Origin: Dromaius novaehollandiae
Lineage: Eukaryota; Chordata; Aves; Casuariiformes; Dromaiidae
Direction of reading: 5' to 3'
DNA length: 64,000 bases
NCBI RefSeq assembly: GCF_036370855.1
Contig: NC_088117.1
Coordinates: 7,688,001 to 7,752,000 of the forward strand
A program made the translations under genes and the position numbers. Below the pieces are notes generated by a model, which was not told the DNA's origin, searched no databases, and saw nothing but the letters and a program-made list of their open reading frames with translations. How positions within the stretch are numbered: the stretch's first letter is position 1; each line of letters starts with the position of its first letter. This document shows positions 38,749-51,900 of the stretch, piece after piece.

Positions 38749-41700
38749 ATGAAGAACCGTTCCTCATCTCCCCCTTTGCACGTCCATGTGGATGAAAACA
38801 CCCCTGTCCATGTCCATATTAAAAAGGGTCAGAAAACAACACCTGCAAAATGCCAGGTAGGAGTGTGTAGCTGGGTGATTCTCCTCTGCAAATGAGGACA
38901 CTGAAGGGTCCTAGAAACACCACACAGTCTTCAAGGTCTGTTTTTACTTTTATATTAGAACTGTAAAACTCATTGCTTTGTTAACTATATTCATATTGAA
39001 TGGTGAATTTTCAGTAGCATTTTCTATGACTAAGATTATTTAAGTATGATACAGAATATGTAGTTAGTTTTCATGGCTTGTTTTATAATGTTTAAATGTA
39101 TGATTGTGAGAAGTGCTGCTTCTGATGGTTTTTAGATAATATTTTAAAAGAATCTTACAACTATTTAAACTTTGCATTGCACAGTCCTCTGCATCATGAT
39201 TTAGGTAAGTAAAATAAATGACTTTGAGTGGCCCCTCAGCCATGACAAAGCTTGAAATAAAACTAATCTTTTAGTGTTGAATCCTATCAAATAGAGGCTT
39301 TTGTACATCTGTTAGTAGAACATCTCCCTGTCCTTTTGGTTGAAGCATGGGGAAGTCCTGCTCCAATACTATGTGGGTTTGGGGATTTTTTCCCTCTTAT
39401 TTTCCTGAATTTGTGCCCTGATAATCAAATGTTTGAGGGTTTTTTGGCTTCATCCCCCAACTCTTCCTTTCTTTCTTTCTTTTTTTTTTTTTTTAAGGAG
39501 GGGATTAATAGCTGGGCATTGCAAGTTGCCTCTGGTTTGTATTAAGTTAAGTATGTATTTAGAAAAACAGAGAGTCTGGATTTAAACCAACTTCTACCAC
39601 CTTCTTATTTTTCTGAGCTATGTGGCAAAGAGGATTTCTTGGTAGCCTTATCCACAATAGACTAGAAGGTGATAAAGTGAAACTGATTTGCTAGCTACGT
39701 GATATCCTCCCTTGCAGCTGGATGTTGTTTATGCAAAAGCGTTCTCAAAAGGTGATGGAAGTTGCGAGCTCATTCTTCCTCGTATCTGCAGGTGTTCTGT
39801 TCTAAATCCTCTATTAATTGTTCTGTTTGCTTATTGCCAATGGCAAATATTGTAATGGGATAAGGACTGACAGTGAAATCAATGCCTCTTTCTAGCGAAT
39901 TCCTTGTGAGCTGCTTTGGAATATCTGGTTTTTCTCATCTAAGGTTATAAATGCGTGAAAACACTTTATTTTGGTTAGAGCACCTCAAATTCAATTCAAA
40001 TAAACATGGATCTATTAGTTGACCAAAAAGCTGGTAAAACACTTCAGGGGCTTTTTATAACCAATTAGACTGTGCTATTTTTCTTCTCTGGTAGGGCTGC
40101 TGTCGAATGTTATAGCTGCTGTTTTATGAGATGAATCTGGAATGGAGAAGGGATCTCCCAGGTCATTCCTTCTGCACATTGTATTACAGTATTTTTGTGT
40201 GTGTGTGTGCATCTCTGTACAGAGGACATTTGGTGGGGGTTTTTTTGTTTGTTCCACACACACATGCACACATCTGGCCTGGCAGGTGACGAAGGTTCTC
40301 ATTGCATCACAGGCGCAGAACCCGCAGCGATGTCACAGAGTTGCTCTGTGATAAATAGCAGCACGTGCTCCGTCTAGCCATACCGTCAACTGAATATTCA
40401 ATAACCATTCCTTCTGGCTGGTGTTACCCTGCTATGACAGCTGCTTGCTCATCTGAGCTGAGCTGCCTGAGCTGATGCATCATGTGAAACGCTAGGTGAT
40501 ATTTTTGCATGCCTGAGCTTTTGTTCGTTTTTACAGCACTGAAGGTTTTAAATGGTTCCTATAAAGTCTGTGACTTACATCGTTTTCTCTTTCCCCTCCT
40601 TTAGCAGAAGCACAAACAGAAAACAAAAGGGGATGCTGTGAGCATGCGCCGAAATGTCCGGGTGAAAACTAAGGCCCCCTGGGTGCCCCCAGGCAAAACA
40701 TCTGTCCGGGAGTCCATCTGCAAATGGGAGGTATGGCTGATTCTGCTTCCTCTTTAAAGCAAACTTTCAAGTTTATTTGAGGTTGAAGAAGGCAGTTAGG
40801 TAATGTCAGGCTGGAGGAAGCGGCACTCATCTGAAAGAAGGGCACTGTCACCTTGCATCCATTTTAGGTATCTCATAGTCATCCTTTTCACTTTTTAATA
40901 AATAAAAATTGAGAATTAATCAGCTGCCTATATCGTCATCTCATACATTTCTGTCTCAAAAAAATAGACAAATCCTCTCCCTTCAAAATCTCATCTGGGG
41001 CACAAAGAGGAACTGCTGCTGTTTGTCTTTTCTGAAATGTGGAGCATTTGTGTAGGAATGCATAATATTTTTTTTTCTCGTGGGTCAGTAGTATTGTCTC
41101 TTGCACTACTGGCTCATGCTAGATGAGAATTTGAACTTTCATTATTTCTTCTTCTTTTTCCTGTTTGAATGTTAAACCAACTCCCATGTGTGCTGGATTT
41201 AGCCTTCCTGCATTCTTGACCTTTCCCTGATGGATATGAAAGACCTCTGTTCACAAAATTTTTTTCTTCCTTCCTAACATTATTGCTAGTGATGTGAACT
41301 GGTCTCTGTTTTTGGAGGAGTTAGGGTTAGAACATTGTTTATAACTTTATATAAAGAAAAAAAATGCTGCCCTTTATTGCTTTTCTACCAGGGACCAACT
41401 CACCGCCTAGAAATTACACCTTCAGATTCGGAAAAACTGTTGTCAGTATTGCGCCTGAGTGACCTCTCTACAGATGAGGAGGATGCTGTTTGCTGCAAAA
41501 TGAATGAGTATGAAAAGAAGATAGATAGCTTGATGAATGTGGTGGGAACACTGAAGAACGAGGTGAGGAGACTCTGTAAAGACCTGCAGGCTCGGGCTTT
41601 GTAGCTGATCATTTGGCAAGAGGAGGCTAGAGGCTGGAGTCCTGTCTTGGCGGAATGGAAGGCTACCGAGGCCCTTAGTTAGCTGGCTTAAATAGGTCAA

Positions 41701-44700
41701 TCTGATTTGTTTAGAAGAGTTGATCTACATAGTGAGAAATTCGCTAATGCCTGCTATGAAACATTTAATGCCTTATCCATTTAAAAAGGTTTTGCTGTGC
41801 TTCAGTTCCCAAATAATCTTGCTCCTGGTCAAGCCTAAAATCTGAAAACTGGTCACTTCAGAAAGTGAAAAATAATTGTATGATGATGTTTTATTGTCAG
41901 AGAATCCACTTATTCAACAAGATTGTTTGTTCTGATTCTCTTTCCATGTATACAACACAGTGATGTTGTGTTCTCCAGCTAAACAGCCTCTTAAGTATTT
42001 GACAGCGCTTAAGAAATGGATAGAAGAGGTTCCTAGACTCCATAAGATGCTCTATGGGGGAGCAAACTACAGTTTTTTTCCCTCTAAGTTTACACCGAGG
42101 GTAGCAGATCTTGTATTCTTGTTGCAGTACTCAAAACCACATGAAGGTCAAGTCAATTAACAAAAATAGGATTTGAGTCAAGAATTCTTGTAGCAAGCTT
42201 TTCTATTTTATTTATGCTACAAAATCTAATGGAATTACTTGCATGACTATGAAACAAAAAATAACTTTAGTATATTTAATACATGAGTTGAATCTAAACG
42301 TTTTGTGGTGTTACTTAAACAAATCCATGTTGCAATATCACGTTCATTTTCTTAGCTTTACTTCTGTACAAGCCGGGGAATCTCTGGTGACCTTTTTTGC
42401 TGTGTAAAGAAACAAGCCTGGTACACTGGTTAAAACCCTCTCTATATTCTCTCCCCCTGCACATCTTCAACTGTTTGTAGTGCTCTTAACTGCCAAATGG
42501 GATATGCATGTCATTTATGAGGAGTAGTAGTCAACTTCTAAGCCCCCTTCAGCTCTTGAGCAGTCTGTCTGCAGCTCCCCGGTCTACCAGCAGTGACACT
42601 GGGCTGCCACAGGACCTCCTGAGTAACCCAGGCTTGAGGTGTTGGAAATGGGATGCCAGGGGCTGCTTTGGTTGGTTTCACCCAGGCCCACTCCGGGCTC
42701 CATCTCCCAAAGCAGCAGTGGAACGATGAGAGCTCTGGCCATCTTCAACCTGTGAACTGCTACCTGGGCTCCTTCCCTGTTAGGTCTGAGGTCTGTCACA
42801 TGTCTCATGGCTGCCTACAATTTGGTACGTAGCTTAAAGCCAGGAAGCTTGGGTCTCTCTGTGTTTGTGGAACACAAGGTATTTCCAGGCAATAAGTGAA
42901 GTATGCCCCTTGTGAACTGTCTGGAAGTATCTAGGCAAAAAAATACGTGATCTTTTGCTATTGCTATTTGTGGTTTGAATAGCTGGTTCAATGGTTTGAG
43001 ATAGGTACCACTCTAAAAGCAGGTGTTTTGTCTCAAGCTCTATTTAAATGTATCTTTATCAGGCCAAGATGCAGAAACAGGAGGAACAGCAGCAACGGAC
43101 AAAGCGTCTCCTTGAGGAGCAGAAAGAAGAACTGGATGAGGTCACTCAAGAGCTGGTGGAAACAGAACATGAGAACACACTGCTCAGACGCAATATTGAG
43201 CGCATGAAAGAGGAGAAAGATCTGACCGCGTAAGCACCAGTTCTCCGTTGTTACTGGAAACAGTGGTATTTACAGGGCGCTTACCTCCTTCATTACTAAC
43301 AGCACTTAAAGCTGTGGTTTGTACCCTAGATCTGGGTGGCAGTATTGCTGAAGAACTGACATTCTTAGGGTTTTTTTGTCATACTTGAGAAAGGTGACTT
43401 CAGATGGCAACAGCTGCAGAGAAGAGCTCTAGCATGATGATTAGAATTGAGAAAAACACTTTGAGAGGAAATTGAAAGAGGATGGCTTGAATGGCCTACT
43501 ATAGGTCCTATCCTGGATAGTATCCAGGCTACTATCCTGGCTCTATTATTAATATTTTAAGGGTCAAGAGGTATTGTTTGGGTTGTGACAATATTGGTAC
43601 AAGAACAAATGAATAAACATGGAGCTGGAAATTAGAGGAGGATTTTTGGCCTTTGTGGAAATTACACTGAGATAAGAGTGACAGCCCCTGGGAGAACTGA
43701 ATCCTGTTTTTCTCTTGGTGACCCTAGAGGTCCCTTTCAGTCTGATGTACTTATATCTGCCTCATGTCTGAAGAATTAGGGAAGCTTGTGTTTCCGGGGA
43801 GACACTAATGTTGTGAGAGGATCTTTTTTTTTCCTTAAGAAAGATCACTTGAAAGTTAATACTGTGTGTATTCCTTTTCTGAGAACTCTGAATACTTCTG
43901 AGACTTACAAGTACCTACTAAAAACTTTGTGCTACAGATCTTGGTGTGCTTTCCTGTTTCCATGTTCAGCCATTGCTTATTTGGAGGCTTATTTCTAGTA
44001 ATGGCTTAAGTGCCCAGGAAAAACAGCATTGTTTGGGATTAATAGTGTATGCACTCTTTGGTATACGTCCCACTTGTTCCCTCTAAATTCCTTTCATAGT
44101 TGAGTTCCTAGCAAGCTGCTGGAGTCTACTGGCTTCTATCAGAACAACTGCCACACTGAAAGAGGGTGAATCTTAGGTGGTATTTCTTTAAAGCTTTTGT
44201 ACTCATGTTAAAGGGACTTTATCCATTTTAACCCTGGAAACAGTATATCCATAGTGGCGGGTACAGCTGTCACAGCTACTTGTTGCTCTGATGGCTGAAT
44301 TTTCTTTACAGGTTACAGAAAAAGTGCTTGCAGCGTGAGAAGGAGTGTCTGATGTCCAAGCTGAGTGAAGCAGAGAGGGATGGAGCAGCTGCAGCCAAAC
44401 AGATCCATGCTCTGAAAGACGCAATTGGGAGACTCAACATTGTAGGTGTTGGCCATTTTTGTTCTTGCCTTTATTATGTTGTCCTGTTACATGGTTGCTT
44501 CAAAACTGTAATGCTCGTCTTGCTGATCCAGAGAAACATAAGGAAACATAGAGGGATTAACATGCTCAAGGTGTTTGCTAAAGCTGTTTGGAATCGGGGT
44601 GTTTAGTTGCAGCATCCCAACGTCTTTCTGCACATATGGTGACGACTATTGCGCTGCTTATGCTCGTGCCAGCTTCATAGCTTAATTCCAGACTTTGAGA

Positions 44701-45956
44701 CGTTGCATGTGAGCACATCTCCCTTTTTTAGGAGAAACACATGAGCAGCTCAGATATTAACACACTGACAAGACAAAAAGAGCTGCTGCTACAGAAATTG
44801 AGCACCTTTGAAGAAACCAACCGGACACTCCGAGAACTTCTTAAAGAGCAGCAAAACCGGGAGGTGAGCAGTGCTGTGTGCTTGAACTTGGATGACTACA
44901 GGAGGCAAATACTGTCTTGTGGCCTGAAAATGGAACTTGAGTTTGGGAGCTTTTAACTGTTGTTCCCAACCCTACTGCTGATCCTGTGTGATAAAGGATG
45001 GATTGTTTCATTATCTCTGCCTGCTTCAATAAAGCAAGACTGACCACTGTGGGGATGTTGTAGCATCTAAGTCTTTTACTGCATTAAAAGGTATAGGCTC
45101 TACTGTCTTGACAACTCTCTCATCTGGATACAGCTGTATTTGCAGATCTTAGACTTGTATCTGTGCAATACCCCCCTTGGTTATGCCTTCGGCATCTCCA
45201 CCAACACTTCTGCTAATCACGCTAGTCTGAAATATTACTGCTCTAGTTTTGTTGCCAGAAGTCAGGACTAGATGCATCCTTAGCTAATGGTAGCATAAGG
45301 ATGTTCAGAACTTTGTTTTCACAAGCTGGACTGTAATAACAATATACAGAAATGGAATTGCTATTATTCCTGTAGCTTATATTCCATTTGAGTAAAAGCA
45401 GGCCAATGGTAACAGTTTTATCAGCTACTAGTGAGCATGGAAAAAAGAACTGAGTGCCTCTTCGTGAGTTTCCCTCAGTAGTGAGAGTTTTGAAAGATCT
45501 TAAATTGCCATTGTGCTTTTTAATACCATCCTCGATAGGGAAAAGAGAAAAAGCTTTCTGGAATTAGTGATATCATGTAAAACATGTAGCCAGACTAAAG
45601 CTTCTTGGTATCTTCTGAGAATTGCCACTGCAACAGGAGGGAGATCGTTGATTTCCCCGGTTCCATCTAAAGAATTTGTATAAAATACTGACTTGCTTTA
45701 GAAGGCTGGTTCTTTTGGGAATAAAAAGTGAATGTGGCTTTTTGGTTAACAGTTTTTCTTGCATATTTCTCTTGTAGAAGGATGCTCAGAAGATATTGGA
45801 GCAGCAGGGAACGCTGTTGAAAAGGCTGGCTGACTCAGATGCAGAGAAAGTGGTAAGCAAACCATAATCATTTTTTCTATGGAATGATAAAGCAGAGATA
45901 CCTAAAATTGCAAGATCTTATTTGTCTTGTGTTCAGCCACCAAGTCTTACACCAAT

Positions 45957-45995
<39 letters not shown>

Positions 45996-48900
45996 TTGCT
46001 CTATTTAGAGGCACTACATTGCCCCTCTGGTTAACAACCTACTATGCTTCAAAGTGGATAGATTTTCATAGCCATAAGAGTACTGCTATGATTTACAGTA
46101 TTCAGTTATAAAGGAGAAGAGGTGCTGGTACTTCTCAGTACAAACATAAATGATTCTACTTACCTTTCCTTATGGTACTGAATATACAAAGCAGGAATTG
46201 TGTTGTATGTGTCTTTAAAAATAAATCTCTGGGGGTGGGGGAGAAAAAAATATCCACCACCAAAATAACCCTGACAGCTGGGATAGAATTCTTCAGTTTT
46301 CACTATGGAAATCATCTTATACTTAGAGATAGTAAAGCACAAAGAGGGCAGGTTTTCTGTTCCTGCTTCTGACGCTGAATGAGTGAGTGACCTGGTGCCA
46401 GTTTTTGTTTGTTGCCTCATCTGTAAACTGAAAAATAGTTCTCACGTTGCCAGAAGCTTTAAAACTCCGAGACATGAGCAGTGCCCTTTTTTGACTGTGG
46501 CGTATATAGTGCCGTTAGGTTCTGGTTCTTGGCTGGGTATCCTAGGCCTTGTTACACAACTGTATGTGCTTCCCTTTTGCTTTCTGTTTGAGAAGAATCA
46601 AGACTGTTTTTCCTAGGCTGAGGAAGCTGTTGCTGTGGATACCAGATTGAGACTGCTGTGCATCAGAGGGTCTCGGGAGGGAAGCAATTACACTTCTTCC
46701 CCTCCCCTTGCCAACCTATATGTTTTTTACCTAAAATGTGAGTGGTGTTTGTTTTCTAGCAACTCCAGATGATGCTTCAGGAGAAAGAAAAAGAGGTGGA
46801 TGACCTTACCGTTCAGATACAGACAGAGAAGGTAGTTTCCTTCTTCTGTTCTCCCCTCCCTGCTCTACCTTCCAGTTCTGCAGAGGCATAGATATTCCAA
46901 AACACAGATCTGGACTTGTAGACAATTATTCTTTAAGGGATCGGATGACTGGCTTGAGACCAGATAGATAGCCATCTGTTTCCCACGCAGTTGTGGATTT
47001 AATATTCTATTAATAAAACATCCATCACAAAGATGAACAGGTAGTATTCTCTTTTTGCCTGGGCTTATCAATGAATTGCCTTTCTGTCTAAGGTTCTGCT
47101 GGTCTCTAATGTCAAATTCCAATCTACTCCTCTATATAGGAAGTAGAAGGGAAATGTGGTGGAAGAGACCAGATGTGAAGGATGTTTTGTTCTAGAACAA
47201 ATCTTTCAGGCTGGTCATTCACATCCGATGTAAAAGAAATGGTTGTTCATTTGTTGCCTGTTTGGGTAGCGAAAAGGAGCTGGTGAGGGTCCATCTGAGG
47301 AAACTGGAGGTGGCTGGAGATAGTTTCAGACTTCTTCACTGAATGGTCACATATTAGAAAGCATTTCTTCTACTTGTTTGCCTAGAAAGAATGAGTGTGT
47401 CTTGTTTGTTTTATATTTAGGACCAGGCAAAGACAGCATGTGAACTCTCCAAATCTATGGAGGCCGTGAGAGGCCATTTACAAGCACAGCTACGAAATAA
47501 AGAAGCTGAAAACAACCGTCTGGCTATCCAGATCCGGGTACCTTTTCAGTGGTCTCTGGGGGTTGTCTTTTCATTTACGTTCATGAGCCAAATCCACAGA
47601 CAAGAGAAATAGAATTCACCAACTATTTTTCTGCTGTGTCTGGTAGACTGAAACACTATCTGGTGCTGTTTATGCCATGTTAATGTGCGCTGTGCTTCTC
47701 AGCTGAAGTAACAAAAGAAAAATCTGTTTTACTTCTGATGGCATGAGGCAAAATCATAAGTTTAAGGGCAATGCATTTATTATGAATTTTTTTCCAAGTT
47801 AATATGTAATTATTTAAAACATGGCTTTGGTTCAATTGGGCATCAAGACACATTGTAAACTATTTGCTTTCTTGGAAAAATGCTGTGCCATGAGTTCCTG
47901 TATTTGATTGCACTCACTGTTAATGAGGAGGAGAGTGTTCCCCTGGTTTATCTTGATTTGAAGTCTTAGGCTTAACATATCCATTGATGTAAAGAACATA
48001 ACGGTGTTAATGGTTGGGAAGAGCTTTAATTCTATTACGCAATATAGCTGAATATAGCAATATTATTATATGTGAGCATTTCAGTTAAAACAAGAGTGTT
48101 CTCAGGTAGCTCAGAAGGCTGGCAGACTGTTATCCATCTTGATCAGGAGACGAAGTCAGTATTCTGGATAGGAGCTCATGAAAGAAATGTGGGCTTTTTC
48201 AGAAGCCCTACAACTAGCAAGAAATATTGAGATAAATTTAATTCTGAAGCACTGAGAGGTCAATAGAGTTGCACTCCTTTAAATTAGGTTGCTGTTTGCC
48301 TCATTTCATTTGAGTTTGGCATTTGAGAGAGTCTGCTTTTTGATTCTTATATGTGAAATCTTTTGTATCAAGGTGGAAACACTAGATATAACTTCTGGTT
48401 TTTAAACTTTCCTAGAAACCAGTTGAGTTACAAAAGCTCCCTCTCCTAAAGGATTTCTTAGTTTTGGCACCTTCAAACTTAATTTTTTCCCATATTATTA
48501 CTTTGTAAGCTGCAGTGAAGGGAGTTGTTTCTGTGTGTCTAGAATAGGCTGTGACTTTTTGTTTAAAAGCAAACAGAATTGGGATTGAACATATAGCTTC
48601 TTCAGTGTTATAGAGGTCATGCTGACATGTTTGTCAGTGTTAGGACAGGACTGTGTAAATGAAAGGAGATTACGAGTACCTTCAGACTGAAGGTTTGAGG
48701 TCTTGTGTCCATGTCTCTCCACTATTGCTAGGAAATTAGTTGACCATTTGAGGATTTGGGTGTAAGGTGGTTATTCCCTGTGGTGTGTTTCCTTCCCGCT
48801 GCAGAATCTGGAACGCAATGGAGCTCAGCATAAGGTAGAGGTGGAACATATCATGGAGCAACTGAAAGAGGTAAGGCAGAAGGCAGACCGTGATAAGGAG

Positions 48901-51900
48901 GCCCTGAAGAAAGCTGTCCGTGCACAGAAAGACCGGGCAGAGCGGAGTGAGGAGTATGCAGAGCAATTGAACGTCCAGCTGGCAGAAAAGGTACCTGATA
49001 ACAGGGGGAGGAGAGATATCACTTCAGATCATGCATCTAAATCCTTGACTTCTGGTAGCACCCCTGGGGGGAGAATCTGCTTTCAACTAATGAGATTTAT
49101 TTTTGTCCTGATGCTTTGGCCCATTTATGCTAAGTTTAGAAAAATCAACTTCTCTGAGCTGTCGCTATTCACTGCAGTAACTTAGGACATGGAATAACTT
49201 GGGTCATACTAAACTAACAGATCTGATTTTTCACCTGGTTCTCTAGTACCATCTGAGGGTTGACAGAAGCCAAGAAAGCCTTGTGGTTTTGGCTGAAAAT
49301 TCTGAATGGGATTGGCTGTTGATCAAAAAGCTACCCAGAGCAGAAATGTATAAACAGTTAGAGATGTGCTAAAACTTCCTGTTTTAGATATCAAACAAAA
49401 GCAGAAAAGTAGGATGAAGGCAAATCAGAAAGGAACATGGATGTGATGCTACCTGATTCTTCCCTGTTTTTAGAATTCCAGGGACCAGAGCCTCTAGTGA
49501 AATCTTAGCCATGCTTTGTATTTCTGATAATTGATTTGCTGCCTTCAAAGAGGATTCTCCTTTTCCTGCTGATGTGTGTGCTGGCTGACATTAATGTTGT
49601 TGGAGAATGGCCTTCTGTAAAGGGTCAGGAAGAGTTAAAATAAATGTCTTCGGTAACTAAAAGTCTCAGTGAAATCTCTACACATATCAGTATTTCAGCA
49701 TATTGTCTGCATATCCCAGGTACAGTTGCATTTTTGTCACTCTTGCTCTTTTCCTCATGTATTGTATTTCCTTGTTTTGACAGGACAGTTATGTTGCTGA
49801 AGCACTGTCTACGCTAGAGTCCTGGAGGAGTCGCTACAACAAAGTAGTGAAGGACAAGAGCGACCTCGAACTGGAAATTGTTATGCTGAACAGGTGAAGA
49901 AAAAATTAGTGTGGAGAAACTGGCAGAAATGGGGATGAGTTCTTAGTTCAAGCATGAATCAATGGAACTTCCAAGACTGTCTGCAAATATCCAGGCAAAA
50001 CCATTACTATCTAAGGGTTAGAACAGAAGTTGGAGACAGAGAGATGTGGTTTCTGCTGCTGGCTTGCCACAACAAAGGCTTGATTTGAGGGCTTTCTGAG
50101 CCTTAGATTTCTCTGTTCCTTTGCCTTTTTGTGATGCTTTAAAATAATTTAGGTTAAGGATTAACCTTAATTAACAGTCTCCTTTTGAGATGTTTGAGAG
50201 CCTTGAATGAAAGGGGTTAGAAGTTTCAGGCAGTATAGTTCATGCCAATTTTCTTCTGAAGGTGAATAAATATATCAGTATCACTGTAATACAGTTGTTG
50301 CTGCAGGAAAAAAATAACAAAAAAAAAAAAAGGTAGGTGTGTGGCAGGAGAGAAGTTCCTCTTTATCCTGCGCATCTTGGGAGCAATGCCTCTGAGCTCC
50401 TGGCGACAATTCCCGTGAATTTCTAGTAGGTCAAGGAGATCAAGGGAGTGTAGCAACATAAAATATAGGTGTGTGTACCTGCACGGAAGAGAAGATGAAA
50501 GGGTAGGAAAAAGCCCTGTTTCTGAAGCTAACTTTCAAGGACTAGGAGTCTTGTTTTGCTTGTCATTTAAAGGTTAATTTTCTTTGTATGGCAGCCGTAT
50601 TACAGACTTGCTGGAAGAGCAGAAAACCCTGGAGGACAAGATGCGAGAAGACAGAGATGTTTTGGTGGATAAATTGCATCGACAGGCCACAGAGACCACT
50701 TCTTTCAAAATGGAGAACGAAAGGCTAAAGGTCAGTGATTCGAGGGTTTGGAGCTGAAATGCCAGAACAAAAGGGAGAAATTATAATAAATTGCTCTGCC
50801 TCTGAGGAGAGAGGTGAATGGCATCCCACTGCTGCCAATTAGTTTTGAATTAATTTCACCATAACCTGAGTAGGACAGGGCAAGCAGGCTGGGAAGAGAC
50901 ACAAGAAAGGGAAAAAGTGAGCAGTCTGGAAGGACTGGATTTCTTCAGCTTTTTGGGTAGGAGTATATCCAGTCCCAGGTCCTGTACCTTCCCACTGAGA
51001 GCTTGCATCTTGTCATGATGCTGCTGGCCAGAGATTAAAAACTGCAGTTCGCCTAGAGAGAATGGCAGTCTCCATGATGTCCCTCTTACCTTTGGTGATC
51101 TTGTAGGTGAACAACATAATTTTCCTCTTGGAAAGCTAGGCCTCCCTCCAAATAAGGAGTGGCCCTAAGCCAAGTAGTACAGCTCATTCAGTCAAATGTA
51201 GAATTGGGATAGAAAGACTGTACATTCCTTCCAAAGCCACGTGCTTTGGTGTAAATTTGGCAATCCATTGGAATCCAGAAAGCTTGGCTAACTTTGTCTA
51301 GACTAAGGAGAATAAACTTTTGTTGGTCTATCTTAGACGTCTAATGTGGTAGTTACTTCCAAGCACTGACTGGAAGATGTTTTGTTTTTTTTTCAGGCTA
51401 GTGTGGTCCCAATGGAGGAAAAGCTGAACCAAGCACACATGGAAGTGCAGCAGCTCAAGAGCTCTCTCAAGAATTATGAAGGGTTGATTGAAACCTACAA
51501 GTCACAGGTAGGTATCTTACCCAGTCCTTCAGCCCTTGCACAAAAGTGTTTTCTCCTCTTCCTGTTGTGGCTTTTTTGCTGGCATGCCTTAACACTTTGT
51601 CTGCTCTTGCAGGCTTTGGAGTTTCATAGGTTTTTCGTCCTTGTCTATATTTGCCTGTTTTTTTTTCTTGTTTGTTTGTTTTCAAATGGCAGTGTTCAGG
51701 TTGTCATGTGCCATGTGCCAAAGTGTGGAAGACCTGTCTTCCTCAGTATGTGCTGATAATTAAGTCATTAGGAAGAGCTGACTCTACCTGTAGAGATCTT
51801 GATTAATGCGCCAAAAAAAAAAAGCTTTAATTATTCCATTTTTCCTGCTCCTTTTCTTAAAAGGTAAAGGAAAGTAATCATAGTCAGATGCTCTCTATTG

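Noticed and set aside
45900-45990. A30 tract as the tail of a processed retrocopy
   Set aside because: The sequence before the tract has no recognisable gene or element body, and no flanking duplication is apparent.
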